A DNA stretch of 20,644 nucleotides from DASXRC01 sp036506495 (GCA_036506495.1 DASXRQ010000238.1:1-20644); one strand, 5' to 3'; positions 1-6,961 are shown, counted from the first letter of the stretch. Numbers and translations: made by a program. The notes: generated by a model not told the origin, from the sequence alone.

Positions 1-92
1 ATCTCGATCGTCTCCATCTCCTTGGCGAGCGCGTCCGCCGCCTCCGGGTCGACGCCCTGGAAGATCCCGCTGCGGGCCAGTACCTCGTCCAT
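1..92 (-). CDS. crp: Crp/Fnr-family transcriptional regulator, 5' end only
   Basis: Only about 30 N-terminal codons are present; the gene runs off the left edge. The visible protein begins MDEVLARSGIFQGVDPEAAD and continues ALAKEMETIE. I recognise this as the start of the actinobacterial cAMP-responsive Crp-type regulator (Rv3676 type), just before the cyclic-nucleotide-binding beta roll. The ATG is at 92-90 (minus), preceded by an AGGTGGAGG-like ribosome binding site at about 98-107. A minus-strand TACACT box at 135-130 would give a leader of about 31 nt, so this gene appears leadered, unlike its divergent neighbour. Its position divergent to the nth-thioredoxin-NUDIX-marP genes matches M. 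tuberculosis and supports the call. Ligand binding and the helix-turn-helix cannot be checked here. Confidence 0.85.
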   Translation of the reverse strand, partial: MDEVLARSGIFQGVDPEAADALAKEMETIE

Positions 93-129
93 CGCCGCAC
101 CTCCACCTGCGCGGATGCCGCGCGCGATC

Positions 130-135
130 AGTGTA
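130..135 (-). promoter_or_regulatory. -10 box (TACACT) for the crp-like gene
   Basis: The minus strand reads TACACT from 135 to 130, a good actinobacterial TANNNT box. The predicted start of transcription is near 123, leaving about 31 nt before the ATG at 92, enough for the purine-rich ribosome binding site at about 98-107. I see no clear TTGACA-like -35 hexamer at 16-18 nt spacing. Confidence 0.45.
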
Positions 136-215
136 GGCGCAACCGGGTCGGAACCGGACGCGCCCCCCCGGATCAAGGGCGCCCCGTGCCGAGGGTGGCG
201 GGGGGTGTCGGTCGG

Positions 216-228
216 TATCGTGCCCACG
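216..228 (+). promoter_or_regulatory. -10 box (TATCGT) predicting a leaderless cbiZ mRNA
   Basis: TATCGT at 216-221 is followed by 6 nt and then GTG at 228. With a normal -10 position (-12 to -7), +1 falls exactly on the G of the start codon. There is no Shine-Dalgarno sequence just upstream. This also decides the start: 228 rather than the in-frame GTG at 186. Confidence 0.5.
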
Positions 229-878
229 TGCAGCCGACGCTGACCAGCCGCTCGGAGGGCGACCGCGACGTCCCACTGCTGGTCTGGCGGCTGCCCGGTC
301 CGCACCTGGCGATCTCGTCCGGTCCGCTGGGGGGCGGCATCGGGGCACGCGGATGGGTTCTCAACGCGACGGTGCCGATGTCGTACGACCGGAACGACCC
401 GGACGTCCACCTCCTGGAGCTCGCCGACGGGCTCGGGTTGCACGGGCCCGGCGTCGGACTCATGACCGGCGTGGACGTCGGCGAGGTCGTGGCCGCCACC
501 GATGGCGGCGTCGAGGCGTGGGCTACCGTCGGGCTCAGCACGCCGACGTGGGCCGCCGCGCTCGAGGACGGCCCGGCCGCCGTCGGCACGATCAATATCG
601 TGGTACGCGTGCCCGCGCGGCTGTCCGAGGCCGCGCTCGTCAACGCGGTCGCCACCGTCACCGAGGCCAAGGTGCAGGCGCTGTTCGAGCTCGGCGTGGC
701 CGCCACCGGTACGCCGACGGACGCGATCTGCGTGGTGTGCCGGCCGGCCGGCCCGGTCACCGCGTACGGCGGCCCGCGGTCGAGCTGGGGCGCCCGGATC
801 GCCCGGGCGGTGCACCGCGTCGTGTTGGGCGGCGGTACGGCCGACCGCATTCCCTGGTCCGAGCGGCCTGTTCGCTGA
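228..878 (+). CDS. cbiZ: Adenosylcobinamide amidohydrolase (CbiZ family)
   Basis: CbiZ cleaves the aminopropanol arm of adenosylcobinamide to give adenosylcobyric acid, so that salvaged cobinamide can re-enter B12 synthesis; it is a cytosolic enzyme. The 216-residue product shows family patterns along its length: SSGPLGGGI and VLNATVP near the N terminus, LMTGVDVGE and ATVGLSTPTWA in the middle, then GTINIVVRV, VTEAKVQALFELGV and ATGTPTDAICVV, and finally a TAYGGPRSSWGARI segment. There is no signal peptide. I chose GTG 228 because a TATCGT box precedes it at leaderless spacing; GTG 186 would add 14 low-complexity residues. No other cobalamin gene or transporter and no cobalamin riboswitch lies nearby, so it looks like an orphan salvage gene beside crp. 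The family call is strong; the activity is inferred. Confidence 0.85.
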   Translation: MQPTLTSRSEGDRDVPLLVWRLPGPHLAISSGPLGGGIGARGWVLNATVPMSYDRNDPDVHLLELADGLGLHGPGVGLMTGVDVGEVVAATDGGVEAWATVGLSTPTWAAALEDGPAAVGTINIVVRVPARLSEAALVNAVATVTEAKVQALFELGVAATGTPTDAICVVCRPAGPVTAYGGPRSSWGARIARAVHRVVLGGGTADRIPWSERPVR

Positions 879-923
879 GCCACGTCGGCCGCTCGGCGGT
901 CGCGACCCGCGTGAGCCGCCGGG

Positions 924-939
924 TATGGTCTCGGGGCGA
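924..939 (+). promoter_or_regulatory. -10 box (TATGGT), near-leaderless capA start
   Basis: TATGGT at 924-929 is followed by 9 nt and ATG 939, so predicted +1 is about 936, a leader of some 3 nt. No Shine-Dalgarno motif is present between the box and the ATG. This supports ATG 939 over ATG 951. Confidence 0.45.
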
Positions 940-2129
940 TGTACGACGGGATGACGGATACCGGCCGGCGGCGCACGTTCGTTCGCCGGCCGACGCTCGT
1001 GGTCGTCTCCGTGCTCGCCGTGCTCCTCGGCGGTGCGTTGGTCGGGGTGACCGCTCTCGCCGCGCGTTCCGATTCGCACACGTCCGGGCGATGGCGCTCC
1101 GCGCCGCAGTCCGGGCCATCGGCTTCGGCCGCGCCCACGGCGTCGAGCACCGCGACGGGCACATCGGTCTCGTTCTCGGCGACCGGGGACATCATCATGG
1201 CCAACGCGCCTAGCAGGTTGCCCGCCGGCGGCGGCGCGGGGTTTTTCGACTCTGTCAGGTCAACGCTCGCGGCCGATGTCGTGATGGGCAACCTGGAGGA
1301 GCCGCTCACCGAGGACACCGGCGTGTCGAAATGCGGCGCCTCCAGCAGTGGCTGCCACCAGTTCCGTGCGCCGCCCTCGTACGCCAAGCTCCTGCGCGAC
1401 GCCGGATTCACGCTGCTCAACCAGGCCAACAACCACGGCAACGACTACGGCCCGGCCGGCTACCGCAACACGCAGGAGGCGTTGGACCGGTACGGCCTCA
1501 AGCACACCGGCGCACCGGAGGAGATCACCGTCGTCGAGGTCCACGGCGTGAAGGTGGCCGTCGTGGGCTTCTCCTCGTACCCCTGGAACAACAGCCTCAT
1601 CAACATCGACGAGGCGAAGCGGGTGGTGCGGGAGGCCGCCGGCCGGGCCGATCTGGTCGTGGTCCAGGTGCACATGGGCGCCGAGGGATCCGATAAGGCA
1701 CACGTCCGGCCCGGGACCGAGATCTTCCTCGGGGAGAACCGGGGAGATCCGATCAAGTTCTCGCATGCGGTGATCGACGCGGGCGCCGACCTCGTCGTCG
1801 GGCACGGTCCGCACGTGCTGCGCGGCATGGAGTTCTACAAGGGGCGGCTGATCGCGTACAGCCTGGGCAACTTCGCCGGCGGCGGTGGGACCTTGAGCAA
1901 GTCCGGCCGATTGGGCCTTGGTGGGGTGCTCAAGGTCTCCCTTCGGCCGGACGGCTCGTGGGAGCGCGGGCAGCTCGCGTCGACGTACCTGAACGGCGCC
2001 GGCAGACCGACCGTGGACACACACCGCCGTGGCGCCGGCCTGGTGCGCGAGCTGACGCGGTCGGACTTCCCGTCGACCGGGGCGAGACTGACCTCCGACG
2101 GCGCCATCAGTCCACCCAGGACCGGCTGA
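939..2129 (+). CDS. CapA-family membrane-anchored metallophosphatase-like protein
   Basis: CapA (PF09587) proteins have a calcineurin-like phosphoesterase fold and are named after poly-gamma-glutamate capsule synthesis, though stand-alone actinobacterial members have no proven role. The 396-residue product has a basic N terminus, one hydrophobic segment at about residues 19-42 and an Ser/Ala/Thr-rich linker to about 77, so the catalytic domain should be outside the membrane. Motifs in order are ATGDIIM (81-87), GNLEEPL (117-123), QANNHGNDYG (162-171), VQVHMGAE, GHGPHVLRGME and YSLGNFAGGG; their Asp, Asn and His residues are the expected metal ligands. No capB, capC or capE partner is nearby, so capsule synthesis is not supported by context. 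It lies alone between cbiZ and nth and seems to have its own promoter. Confidence 0.8.
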   Translation: MYDGMTDTGRRRTFVRRPTLVVVSVLAVLLGGALVGVTALAARSDSHTSGRWRSAPQSGPSASAAPTASSTATGTSVSFSATGDIIMANAPSRLPAGGGAGFFDSVRSTLAADVVMGNLEEPLTEDTGVSKCGASSSGCHQFRAPPSYAKLLRDAGFTLLNQANNHGNDYGPAGYRNTQEALDRYGLKHTGAPEEITVVEVHGVKVAVVGFSSYPWNNSLINIDEAKRVVREAAGRADLVVVQVHMGAEGSDKAHVRPGTEIFLGENRGDPIKFSHAVIDAGADLVVGHGPHVLRGMEFYKGRLIAYSLGNFAGGGGTLSKSGRLGLGGVLKVSLRPDGSWERGQLASTYLNGAGRPTVDTHRRGAGLVRELTRSDFPSTGARLTSDGAISPPRTG

Positions 2130-2141
2130 GCTCTGATGGTC

Positions 2142-2162
2142 GGCGGCGACGGTTGGGCCGCC
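2142..2162 (+). terminator. Hairpin after capA (candidate terminator)
   Basis: GGCGGC at 2142-2147 and GCCGCC at 2157-2162 form a perfect 6-bp stem with a 9-nt loop, 12 nt after the capA stop. A second small inverted repeat, CCACGC / GCGTGG, lies at 2176-2189. There is no T-tract, but actinobacterial terminators often lack one. The stem is seen; termination is inferred. Confidence 0.35.
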
Positions 2163-2240
2163 ATATCAGGAAGATCCACGCCTGCGTGGGCGTGGGCCAG
2201 GCCCGACGGGGCGTGGAAGTCGCGAGATAACTGGCCGACG

Positions 2241-2253
2241 TACCCTGGCCCAG
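2241..2253 (+). promoter_or_regulatory. -10 box (TACCCT) predicting a leaderless nth mRNA
   Basis: TACCCT at 2241-2246 plus 6 nt puts predicted +1 on the G of GTG 2253. The same hexamer at the same spacing precedes marP (4442-4454). No Shine-Dalgarno sequence precedes this GTG. Confidence 0.55.
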
Positions 2254-3080
2254 TGAGCCGATCGCCCGCGAAGATCGCCGAATCGGACCTTGCCCGGAAG
2301 CGGCGCGCCCGGCGGATGGCGCGGGCCCTTGCCGAGGCGCACCCCGATGCGCACACCGAGCTCAACCACGACGGTCCGCTGCAGCTGGCGGTCGCCACCA
2401 TCCTCTCCGCCCAGACCACCGACCAGCGGGTCAACGAGACCACGCCGAAGCTGTTCGCGCGGTACCCGACAGCGGCCGACTACGCCGCGGCCGACCGGGC
2501 CGAGCTGGAAGAGATGATCAAGTCGACGGGCTTCTTCCGCAACAAGACGGACTCTCTGATCAAGCTGGGCCAGGCGCTCGTCGAGCGCTATGACGGGCAG
2601 GTGCCGGGCCGGCTCACCGACCTCGTCACGCTGCCGGGCATCGGCCGCAAGACCGCGAACGTGATCCTTGGCAACGCGTTCGGCGTGCCGGGCATCACCG
2701 TGGACACCCACGTCGCGCGGCTCGTGCGGCGGTGGGCGTGGACCGACGAGACCGATCCCGTGAAGATCGAGTTCGCGGTCGGCAAGCTCGTCGAGAAGCG
2801 CGACTGGACGATGCTGTCCCATCGGGTGATCTTCCACGGCCGTCGGGTGTGCCACGCGCGGAAACCGGCCTGCGGTGCCTGCTCGCTCGCGCGGTGGTGC
2901 CCCTCGTACGGCGCCGGACCCACCGACCCGGCCACCGCCGTCAAGCTGCTGAAGGGGCCACGCGTGCGGGAGCTGGCCGAGCTCGCCGGCGTCGACCCGA
3001 CGCTCGTTCCCGCCGCCCAACGCGTTGCCGACGAACCCGACGAGCCGGACCCGGTTCTCGAGGAGGTCCCTGCCTCGTGA
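2253..3080 (+). CDS. nth: Endonuclease III (DNA glycosylase/AP lyase)
   Basis: Nth removes oxidised pyrimidines and nicks the DNA at the abasic site in base excision repair. The 275-residue protein has the helix-hairpin-helix LPGIGRKTANV with catalytic Lys133 and the VDTHVARL segment with catalytic Asp151. An iron-sulfur cluster motif Cys-X6-Cys-X2-Cys-X5-Cys is formed by Cys200, 207, 210 and 216. The C-terminal tail runs about 50 residues past the cluster and is acidic at the end. I took GTG 2253 because a TACCCT box sits at exact leaderless spacing and homology begins soon after; the reading frame stays open upstream, but that part reads as low-complexity sequence. The gene ends in a GTGA overlap with the thioredoxin-like lipoprotein gene. 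The order with thioredoxin, NUDIX and marP is the conserved actinobacterial one (Rv3674c to Rv3671c). Confidence 0.95.
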   Translation: MSRSPAKIAESDLARKRRARRMARALAEAHPDAHTELNHDGPLQLAVATILSAQTTDQRVNETTPKLFARYPTAADYAAADRAELEEMIKSTGFFRNKTDSLIKLGQALVERYDGQVPGRLTDLVTLPGIGRKTANVILGNAFGVPGITVDTHVARLVRRWAWTDETDPVKIEFAVGKLVEKRDWTMLSHRVIFHGRRVCHARKPACGACSLARWCPSYGAGPTDPATAVKLLKGPRVRELAELAGVDPTLVPAAQRVADEPDEPDPVLEEVPAS

Positions 3081-3700
3081 GGCTGGCCGGCCGGTTGCTC
3101 GTCGTACCACTGCTCGTGCTCGCCGGGTGCGGCGGGGCCGGTGGCACGGCGGCCACCGGCGGTGGGGCGGCCGAGCCGGTGCCATTCGTGGGGTGCGCGG
3201 CCCTCGTCGGTCCACCTCCGTCGGCCCTGCCGGCCCTCACCGGTGGCCGCACGCGCGGCGGTGGCTCGGCCGCCCGACCCACGCCGATGCCCGCGCTCGA
3301 CCTGCCCTGCCTCGGCGACGACAGCACCGTCCACACCGGAGCCCTCCGGGGACCCGCGGTGGTCAACCTCTGGGCGAGCTGGTGCGGTCCGTGCCGGAAC
3401 GAGCTGCCAACCCTGCAGCGGTACGCGGACCTCGCGGCTGGCCGGGTGACCGTCGTCGGGGTGGTGACCGAGGACAGCAAACCGGCCGCGATCTCGCTCG
3501 CCAACGATCTCGGGATTCGCTTCCCGGCCCTCTTCGACGCGCACGCCGAGCTGCGCCGAGCCGTGCGGCGTGCGGCGCTGCCGGTGACGCTGTTCGTCGA
3601 CCGTGCCGGGGACGTCCGGCACGTCTACAACGGGAAGCCGCTGGACGACCACACCCTGGCGTCGCTCGTCGAGCAGTACCTCGGCGTGGTGGTCTCGTGA
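3077..3700 (+). CDS. TlpA/ResA-like thioredoxin-fold lipoprotein
   Basis: This is a membrane-tethered extracytoplasmic thiol-disulfide oxidoreductase by family; likely roles are reducing or isomerising disulfides of exported proteins or cytochrome c maturation, which I cannot separate. The 207-residue protein starts with a short lipoprotein signal ending in the lipobox LAGC, lipidated Cys18. A Gly/Ala/Pro-rich linker leads to the thioredoxin fold, with active-site WCGPC (Cys103, Cys106) inside NLWASWCGPCRNEL and a cis-proline region at ALPVTLFVD. It starts at GTG 3077, overlapping the nth stop by 4 nt (GTGA), with an AGGAGGT ribosome binding site at 3061-3067. This implies translational coupling to nth. 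It ends in another GTGA overlap with the NUDIX gene. It corresponds in position to Rv3673c. Confidence 0.88.
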   Translation: MRLAGRLLVVPLLVLAGCGGAGGTAATGGGAAEPVPFVGCAALVGPPPSALPALTGGRTRGGGSAARPTPMPALDLPCLGDDSTVHTGALRGPAVVNLWASWCGPCRNELPTLQRYADLAAGRVTVVGVVTEDSKPAAISLANDLGIRFPALFDAHAELRRAVRRAALPVTLFVDRAGDVRHVYNGKPLDDHTLASLVEQYLGVVVS

Positions 3701-4392
3701 CCGTCGACGGGCTGCCCGCGTGGTGGGAGCCGTTGCTCACGCGGGTCGGCGCGGCGAGCGGCGCGGACTTCGGCCTGTTGGCATGGCCGGGCGGCGTTGG
3801 CCGCGACAGCGCGGTGCTCGTGCTGCTCGGCGAGGATTCGGCGGGCGGGCCGGATGTTCTGATGCTGCAACGCGCGGCGACGATGCGTACGCACGCCGGC
3901 CAGCCCGCGTTTCCTGGCGGGGCGGCCGAGCCGGGTGACGCCGACGCGGCGGCGACCGCGCTCCGGGAGGCGGACGAGGAGGTGGGGCTCGACCCGACCA
4001 GCGTGACCGTGCTCGCGCAGCTGCCACAGTTCTGGATCCCGGTGAGCGACTTCATCGTCACGCCCGTGCTCGCGTGGTGGCATCGGCCGCACCCGGTGCG
4101 CCCGCGTGACCCGGCCGAGGTGGCGCACGTCGCGCGGCTGCCCGTCGCCGAGCTCGTCGATCCCGACAACCGGCTGCAGGTGCGGCACCCGAGCGGCTGG
4201 ATCGGCCCGGCGTTCCAGGTGCGCGGGATGCTGGTCTGGGGTTTCACCGCGGGCGTACTCTCGGCTCTCCTCGACATGGGCGGGTGGGCGCGGCCGTGGC
4301 CGACGGACCGCATCGGCGATCTTCCGCCGCTGCGGTCGGACCCCGCGCCGGCGGCGGCGGTCAACGGCGACGCCCCTCCGACTGACCTGTGA
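3697..4392 (+). CDS. NUDIX hydrolase, CoA pyrophosphatase (NudL-like)
   Basis: NudL-type enzymes hydrolyse coenzyme A and its thioesters to 3',5'-ADP and 4'-phosphopantetheine derivatives. The 231-residue protein has the subgroup signature MRTHAGQPAFPGG followed by the NUDIX box core TALREADEEVGL, whose Glu residues bind Mg2+. The gap between FPGG and READEE is one residue longer than the general NUDIX spacing; from memory the same is true of E. coli NudL. The gene starts at GTG 3697, overlapping the thioredoxin-like stop (GTGA), and is likely co-transcribed with nth. The equivalent in M. tuberculosis is Rv3672c. CoA specificity is inferred from the signature; another NUDIX substrate is possible. 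No signal peptide is seen, so the protein is cytosolic. Confidence 0.88.
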   Translation: MTVDGLPAWWEPLLTRVGAASGADFGLLAWPGGVGRDSAVLVLLGEDSAGGPDVLMLQRAATMRTHAGQPAFPGGAAEPGDADAAATALREADEEVGLDPTSVTVLAQLPQFWIPVSDFIVTPVLAWWHRPHPVRPRDPAEVAHVARLPVAELVDPDNRLQVRHPSGWIGPAFQVRGMLVWGFTAGVLSALLDMGGWARPWPTDRIGDLPPLRSDPAPAAAVNGDAPPTDL

Positions 4393-4405
4393 GCGGTCTC
4401 GCTCG

Positions 4406-4417
4406 CGACGCGCGTCG
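4406..4417. repeat. 12-bp perfect palindrome upstream of marP
   Basis: CGACGCGCGTCG at 4406-4417 is a perfect palindrome centred about 42 bp upstream of the predicted marP +1 (4454) and 14 nt after the NUDIX stop. It could be an operator at the marP promoter or the tip of a terminator for the nth operon. Neither role is proven. Confidence 0.4.
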
Positions 4418-4441
4418 GTGTCGGCGTTCGTGGGCCCCCCT

Positions 4442-4454
4442 TACCCTGGACGGG
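4442..4454 (+). promoter_or_regulatory. -10 box (TACCCT) predicting a leaderless marP mRNA
   Basis: TACCCT at 4442-4447 and a 6-nt gap place +1 exactly on the G of GTG 4454. The hexamer and spacing are the same as at nth. marP therefore seems to have its own promoter although it follows the NUDIX gene by only 61 nt. Confidence 0.55.
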
Positions 4455-5632
4455 TGTCGGTGATCGATGTCCTACTTGTCCTGCTGATGCTCGTCTTCGC
4501 GGCCAGCGGGTACCGCCAGGGCTTCGTCATCGGCATCATGTCCTTCGCCGGGTTCATCGGCGGTGCGTTGATCGGGCTGCAGCTCGGTCCGCTGCTTGCG
4601 GGCCAGTTCGCCGACGAGCCGATCCGCGTGATCGTCTCGCTCGTGACCGTCTTCGGCATCGCGGTCATGGGGCAGGCCCTGGCCGGTTGGCTGGGCGCCC
4701 ACCTGCGGCACGCCATCACGAGCGAGACCGGGCAGAAAGTCGACGACGTCGGTGGCGCGGTCGTCTCGATCGTCGCGGTGGCGCTCGTCGCCTGGCTGGT
4801 CGCGCTGCCGCTCGGCTCCTCGTCGATGCCGTGGTTGGCCCGCTCGGTGCGCCACAGCGTGCTGCTCGGCGGCATCGACAAGGTGATGCCACCACAGGCC
4901 GAGGCGCTCTCCGAAGCGCTGCGGGACACGTTGGACACCCGCGGATTCCCGGATGTGTTCGGCGGCTTGGCGCCCACCCGGGTCACCGAGGTGCCGGCGC
5001 CCGATCCGGCACTCGCCGGGTCACCCGTCGTAGCCCAGGCACGACGCTCCGTTGTCAAGGTGCTCGGTAGCGCCCCAAGCTGCTCCCGCCGCATTGAGGG
5101 GTCCGGCTTCGTGTACGCGCCGAAGCACGTGATGACGAACGCCCACGTGGTCGCCGGCACCCGGTCGATCGCGGTCGAGGTGCACGGCGAGCGGCACGAC
5201 GGTCGGGTCGTGCTGTACGACCCGAACCGCGACCTCGCGGTCATCTACGTGCCCGGGCTCGGCGCCCCGGTCATGCCGTTCGCGAGGAGCGACGGGCACA
5301 GCGGCGACAATGCGATCGTGCTCGGCTTCCCCCTCGACGGGCCGTACAACCCCCAGAGCGCCCGCATTCGGGATGTCCGGCGCATCACCGGGCCCGACAT
5401 CTACAACTCACGCAACGTGACGCGGGAGATCTACACGATCAAGGCGCTCGTACGCAGCGGCAACTCGGGCGGGCCGCTGATGGCGCCCGACGGACGGGTT
5501 CTCGGCGTCATCTTCGCGGCCGCCGCAGACGACCCGAAGACCGGTTTCGCGGTCACCGCGGATGAGGCGTCCGGCGTGGGAGCCGCCGGTCGGGAACGAA
5601 CCGGCTCCGCGAGCACCGGCCGCTGCACCTGA
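4454..5632 (+). CDS. marP: MarP-type membrane serine protease
   Basis: MarP (Rv3671c in M. tuberculosis) is a membrane-anchored periplasmic trypsin-like protease needed for acid and oxidative stress resistance; its known target is the peptidoglycan hydrolase RipA. The 392-residue protein begins with a CvpA-like domain of about four membrane helices (residues 1-135), then a chymotrypsin-fold protease. The catalytic triad is visible: His231 in NAHVVAG, Asp260 in PNRDLAV, Ser338 in SGNSGGPL. Cys210 (SAPSCSRR) and Cys391 (TGRCT at the C terminus) match the redox-sensitive disulfide of the M. tuberculosis enzyme (Cys214-Cys393). Length and all spacings agree within a few residues with the 397-residue homologue, so the gene is intact. 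It has its own TACCCT promoter. Its 3' end lies inside a long inverted repeat shared with the convergent mycP. Confidence 0.95.
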   Translation: MSVIDVLLVLLMLVFAASGYRQGFVIGIMSFAGFIGGALIGLQLGPLLAGQFADEPIRVIVSLVTVFGIAVMGQALAGWLGAHLRHAITSETGQKVDDVGGAVVSIVAVALVAWLVALPLGSSSMPWLARSVRHSVLLGGIDKVMPPQAEALSEALRDTLDTRGFPDVFGGLAPTRVTEVPAPDPALAGSPVVAQARRSVVKVLGSAPSCSRRIEGSGFVYAPKHVMTNAHVVAGTRSIAVEVHGERHDGRVVLYDPNRDLAVIYVPGLGAPVMPFARSDGHSGDNAIVLGFPLDGPYNPQSARIRDVRRITGPDIYNSRNVTREIYTIKALVRSGNSGGPLMAPDGRVLGVIFAAAADDPKTGFAVTADEASGVGAAGRERTGSASTGRCT

Positions 5633-5668
5633 CCCCGACACAATGCAGCGGACGCGCGACCGGTGCTC
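5611..5668. terminator. Long interrupted inverted repeat between marP and mycP (candidate bidirectional terminator)
   Basis: GAGCACCGG (5611-5619) pairs with CCGGTGCTC (5660-5668), and CCGCTGCA (5620-5627) pairs with TGCAGCGG (5644-5651). That gives 17 perfect base pairs, broken only by an 8-nt one-sided bulge (5652-5659), around a 16-nt loop. The left arm is inside marP codons and includes the Cys391 codon; the right arm is in the 39-nt convergent gap. It suits a terminator acting on both genes. No T-tract is seen. Confidence 0.6.
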
Positions 5669-5671
5669 CCC

Positions 5672-6961
5672 TCAGTCGGCCGCGGACGTCGTCGGCCGAC
5701 GGCGCACAAAGGCGAGCGTGCCCGCGGCGATCAGCGCGCCCACGGCGGCCGCGCCGCCGAGCAGGACGCGCGGGGTGTCGCCATCGCTCGCGGCGCGGGG
5801 CCACGTCGGATCGACCGGGCCGCCGGCGAGCTGGCCGCGAACGGGAACGAGTGCGTCGGGCGTGCCCGGCTCGACGCCCGGTGCCGGGCCGAACCCGGAC
5901 CTGCCCGGAGGCGGCTGGTCGTCCAGTGGGTTGCTGGTCACGTCGGGCACGGTCGCCGTGAGCGCGGCGACGGGATCCACCTCGCCGAAGCCGTAGACCC
6001 GGTCGCGACCGGCCACCCCTATGTCCCGGGCGGTGCTGATCAGGCGGTTGACGACGTTCGCGGCCGACATGCTCGGCCAGCGGGACCGGATCAGGGCGGC
6101 GGTCGCGGACACGAGCGGCGCGGCGAAGCTCGTCCCCTGCACCTGCCAGTACCCGCCCGGCCGCGCCCCGACCAGGTTGGTAGCCGGTGCGCTGAGCACG
6201 GTCTGCAGGCCGGAGATGGAGTTGGCCCACAACGTGTCGCCGCTGGCGTGGTCGAGACCGGCGACCGCGACGACGCCGGGCTCGCGCGCCGGGTACCACA
6301 CGCCCTGCGGGGCGAGCGGCGCGATGTTACCCGTGCACGCGACCACCACGACGTCGTTGGCGAACGCGTAATCGAGCGCCTCGGCCAAGGCTTCGCTGTA
6401 GCGGTATCCGCCGAGCGAGAGGTTGATGACGCGGGCGCCGTGGTCAACCGCCCACCGCACGGCCCGCGCCACGGTCAGCGCGTCGTCGTACTTATTCAGC
6501 TCGTCAAGGACCCGGACCGGCAGAATGCGCGCGGCCGGGGCGAGTCCCACGACGCCGCGACGGTCGTCGGCGCGGCCGGCGATCAGGCCGGCGACGGTCG
6601 TGCCGTGCCCGACCGGGTCGATCCGGCCATCGCCAAGGCCGGTCACCAGGTCGACGCCCGGCAGTACCTGACCCGCGAGGTCGGGGTGCGTGGCGTCCAC
6701 GCCGGAGTCGATCACGGCGACCGTGATGCCCGCTCCCGACGCGTACCGCCACGCGACCCTGACGCGCAAGGCGTCCAGCTGCCACTGGTCATCGCGGATC
6801 GGGTCGGACAGCACGCTCGTGGCCGCGACCGCGACCGCGGGGTGCGGCTCGGCGGCCGCCGCCGGCGAGAGTCCAAGAACGACTGGACCGATCACACCGA
6901 GGAGCGCCGTCGCGGTCAGTCGCGAGACGGCGCCCCTACGACGGTGCGCTAGCTCGGTCAC
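5672..6961 (-). CDS. mycP: Type VII secretion mycosin, S8 subtilisin-like protease
   Basis: Mycosins are membrane-anchored subtilases that associate with ESX/type VII secretion machines and are needed for stable complexes. The 429-residue product has an N-terminal signal (hydrophobic stretch about 16-36, ending AAAA). The catalytic triad is Asp85 (VAVIDSGVDATHPDL), His119 (VGHGTTVAGLIAG) and Ser278 (GTSFAAPLV), with the oxyanion Asn212 (TGN). A Pro/Gly-rich linker (about 340-395) leads to a C-terminal membrane helix at about 398-418 and a basic RRR tail, the usual mycosin layout. I chose GTG 6961 because a GGGAAGG-like ribosome binding site lies 7 nt upstream and the signal peptide follows at the right place; an open frame continues further upstream without homology. 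It follows eccC on the same strand after a 137-nt gap with a hairpin and a possible promoter. Confidence 0.92.
   Translation of the reverse strand: MTELAHRRRGAVSRLTATALLGVIGPVVLGLSPAAAAEPHPAVAVAATSVLSDPIRDDQWQLDALRVRVAWRYASGAGITVAVIDSGVDATHPDLAGQVLPGVDLVTGLGDGRIDPVGHGTTVAGLIAGRADDRRGVVGLAPAARILPVRVLDELNKYDDALTVARAVRWAVDHGARVINLSLGGYRYSEALAEALDYAFANDVVVVACTGNIAPLAPQGVWYPAREPGVVAVAGLDHASGDTLWANSISGLQTVLSAPATNLVGARPGGYWQVQGTSFAAPLVSATAALIRSRWPSMSAANVVNRLISTARDIGVAGRDRVYGFGEVDPVAALTATVPDVTSNPLDDQPPPGRSGFGPAPGVEPGTPDALVPVRGQLAGGPVDPTWPRAASDGDTPRVLLGGAAAVGALIAAGTLAFVRRRPTTSAAD

Noticed and set aside
93..227. A cobalamin riboswitch upstream of cbiZ
   Set aside because: The whole gap is 135 nt, no B12-box-like segment is visible, and the predicted mRNA is leaderless.
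894..921. CGGCGG / CCGCCG inverted repeat after cbiZ as a terminator
   Set aside because: The arms are only 6 bp of a very common GC word with a 16-nt loop, and the repeat overlaps the capA promoter region; it is not distinguishable from chance.
5540..5640. A frameshift near the marP C terminus, since the last 20 residues look unlike the rest
   Set aside because: The frame ends in TGRCT, which supplies the expected C-terminal cysteine at the expected distance, and the total length matches the family.
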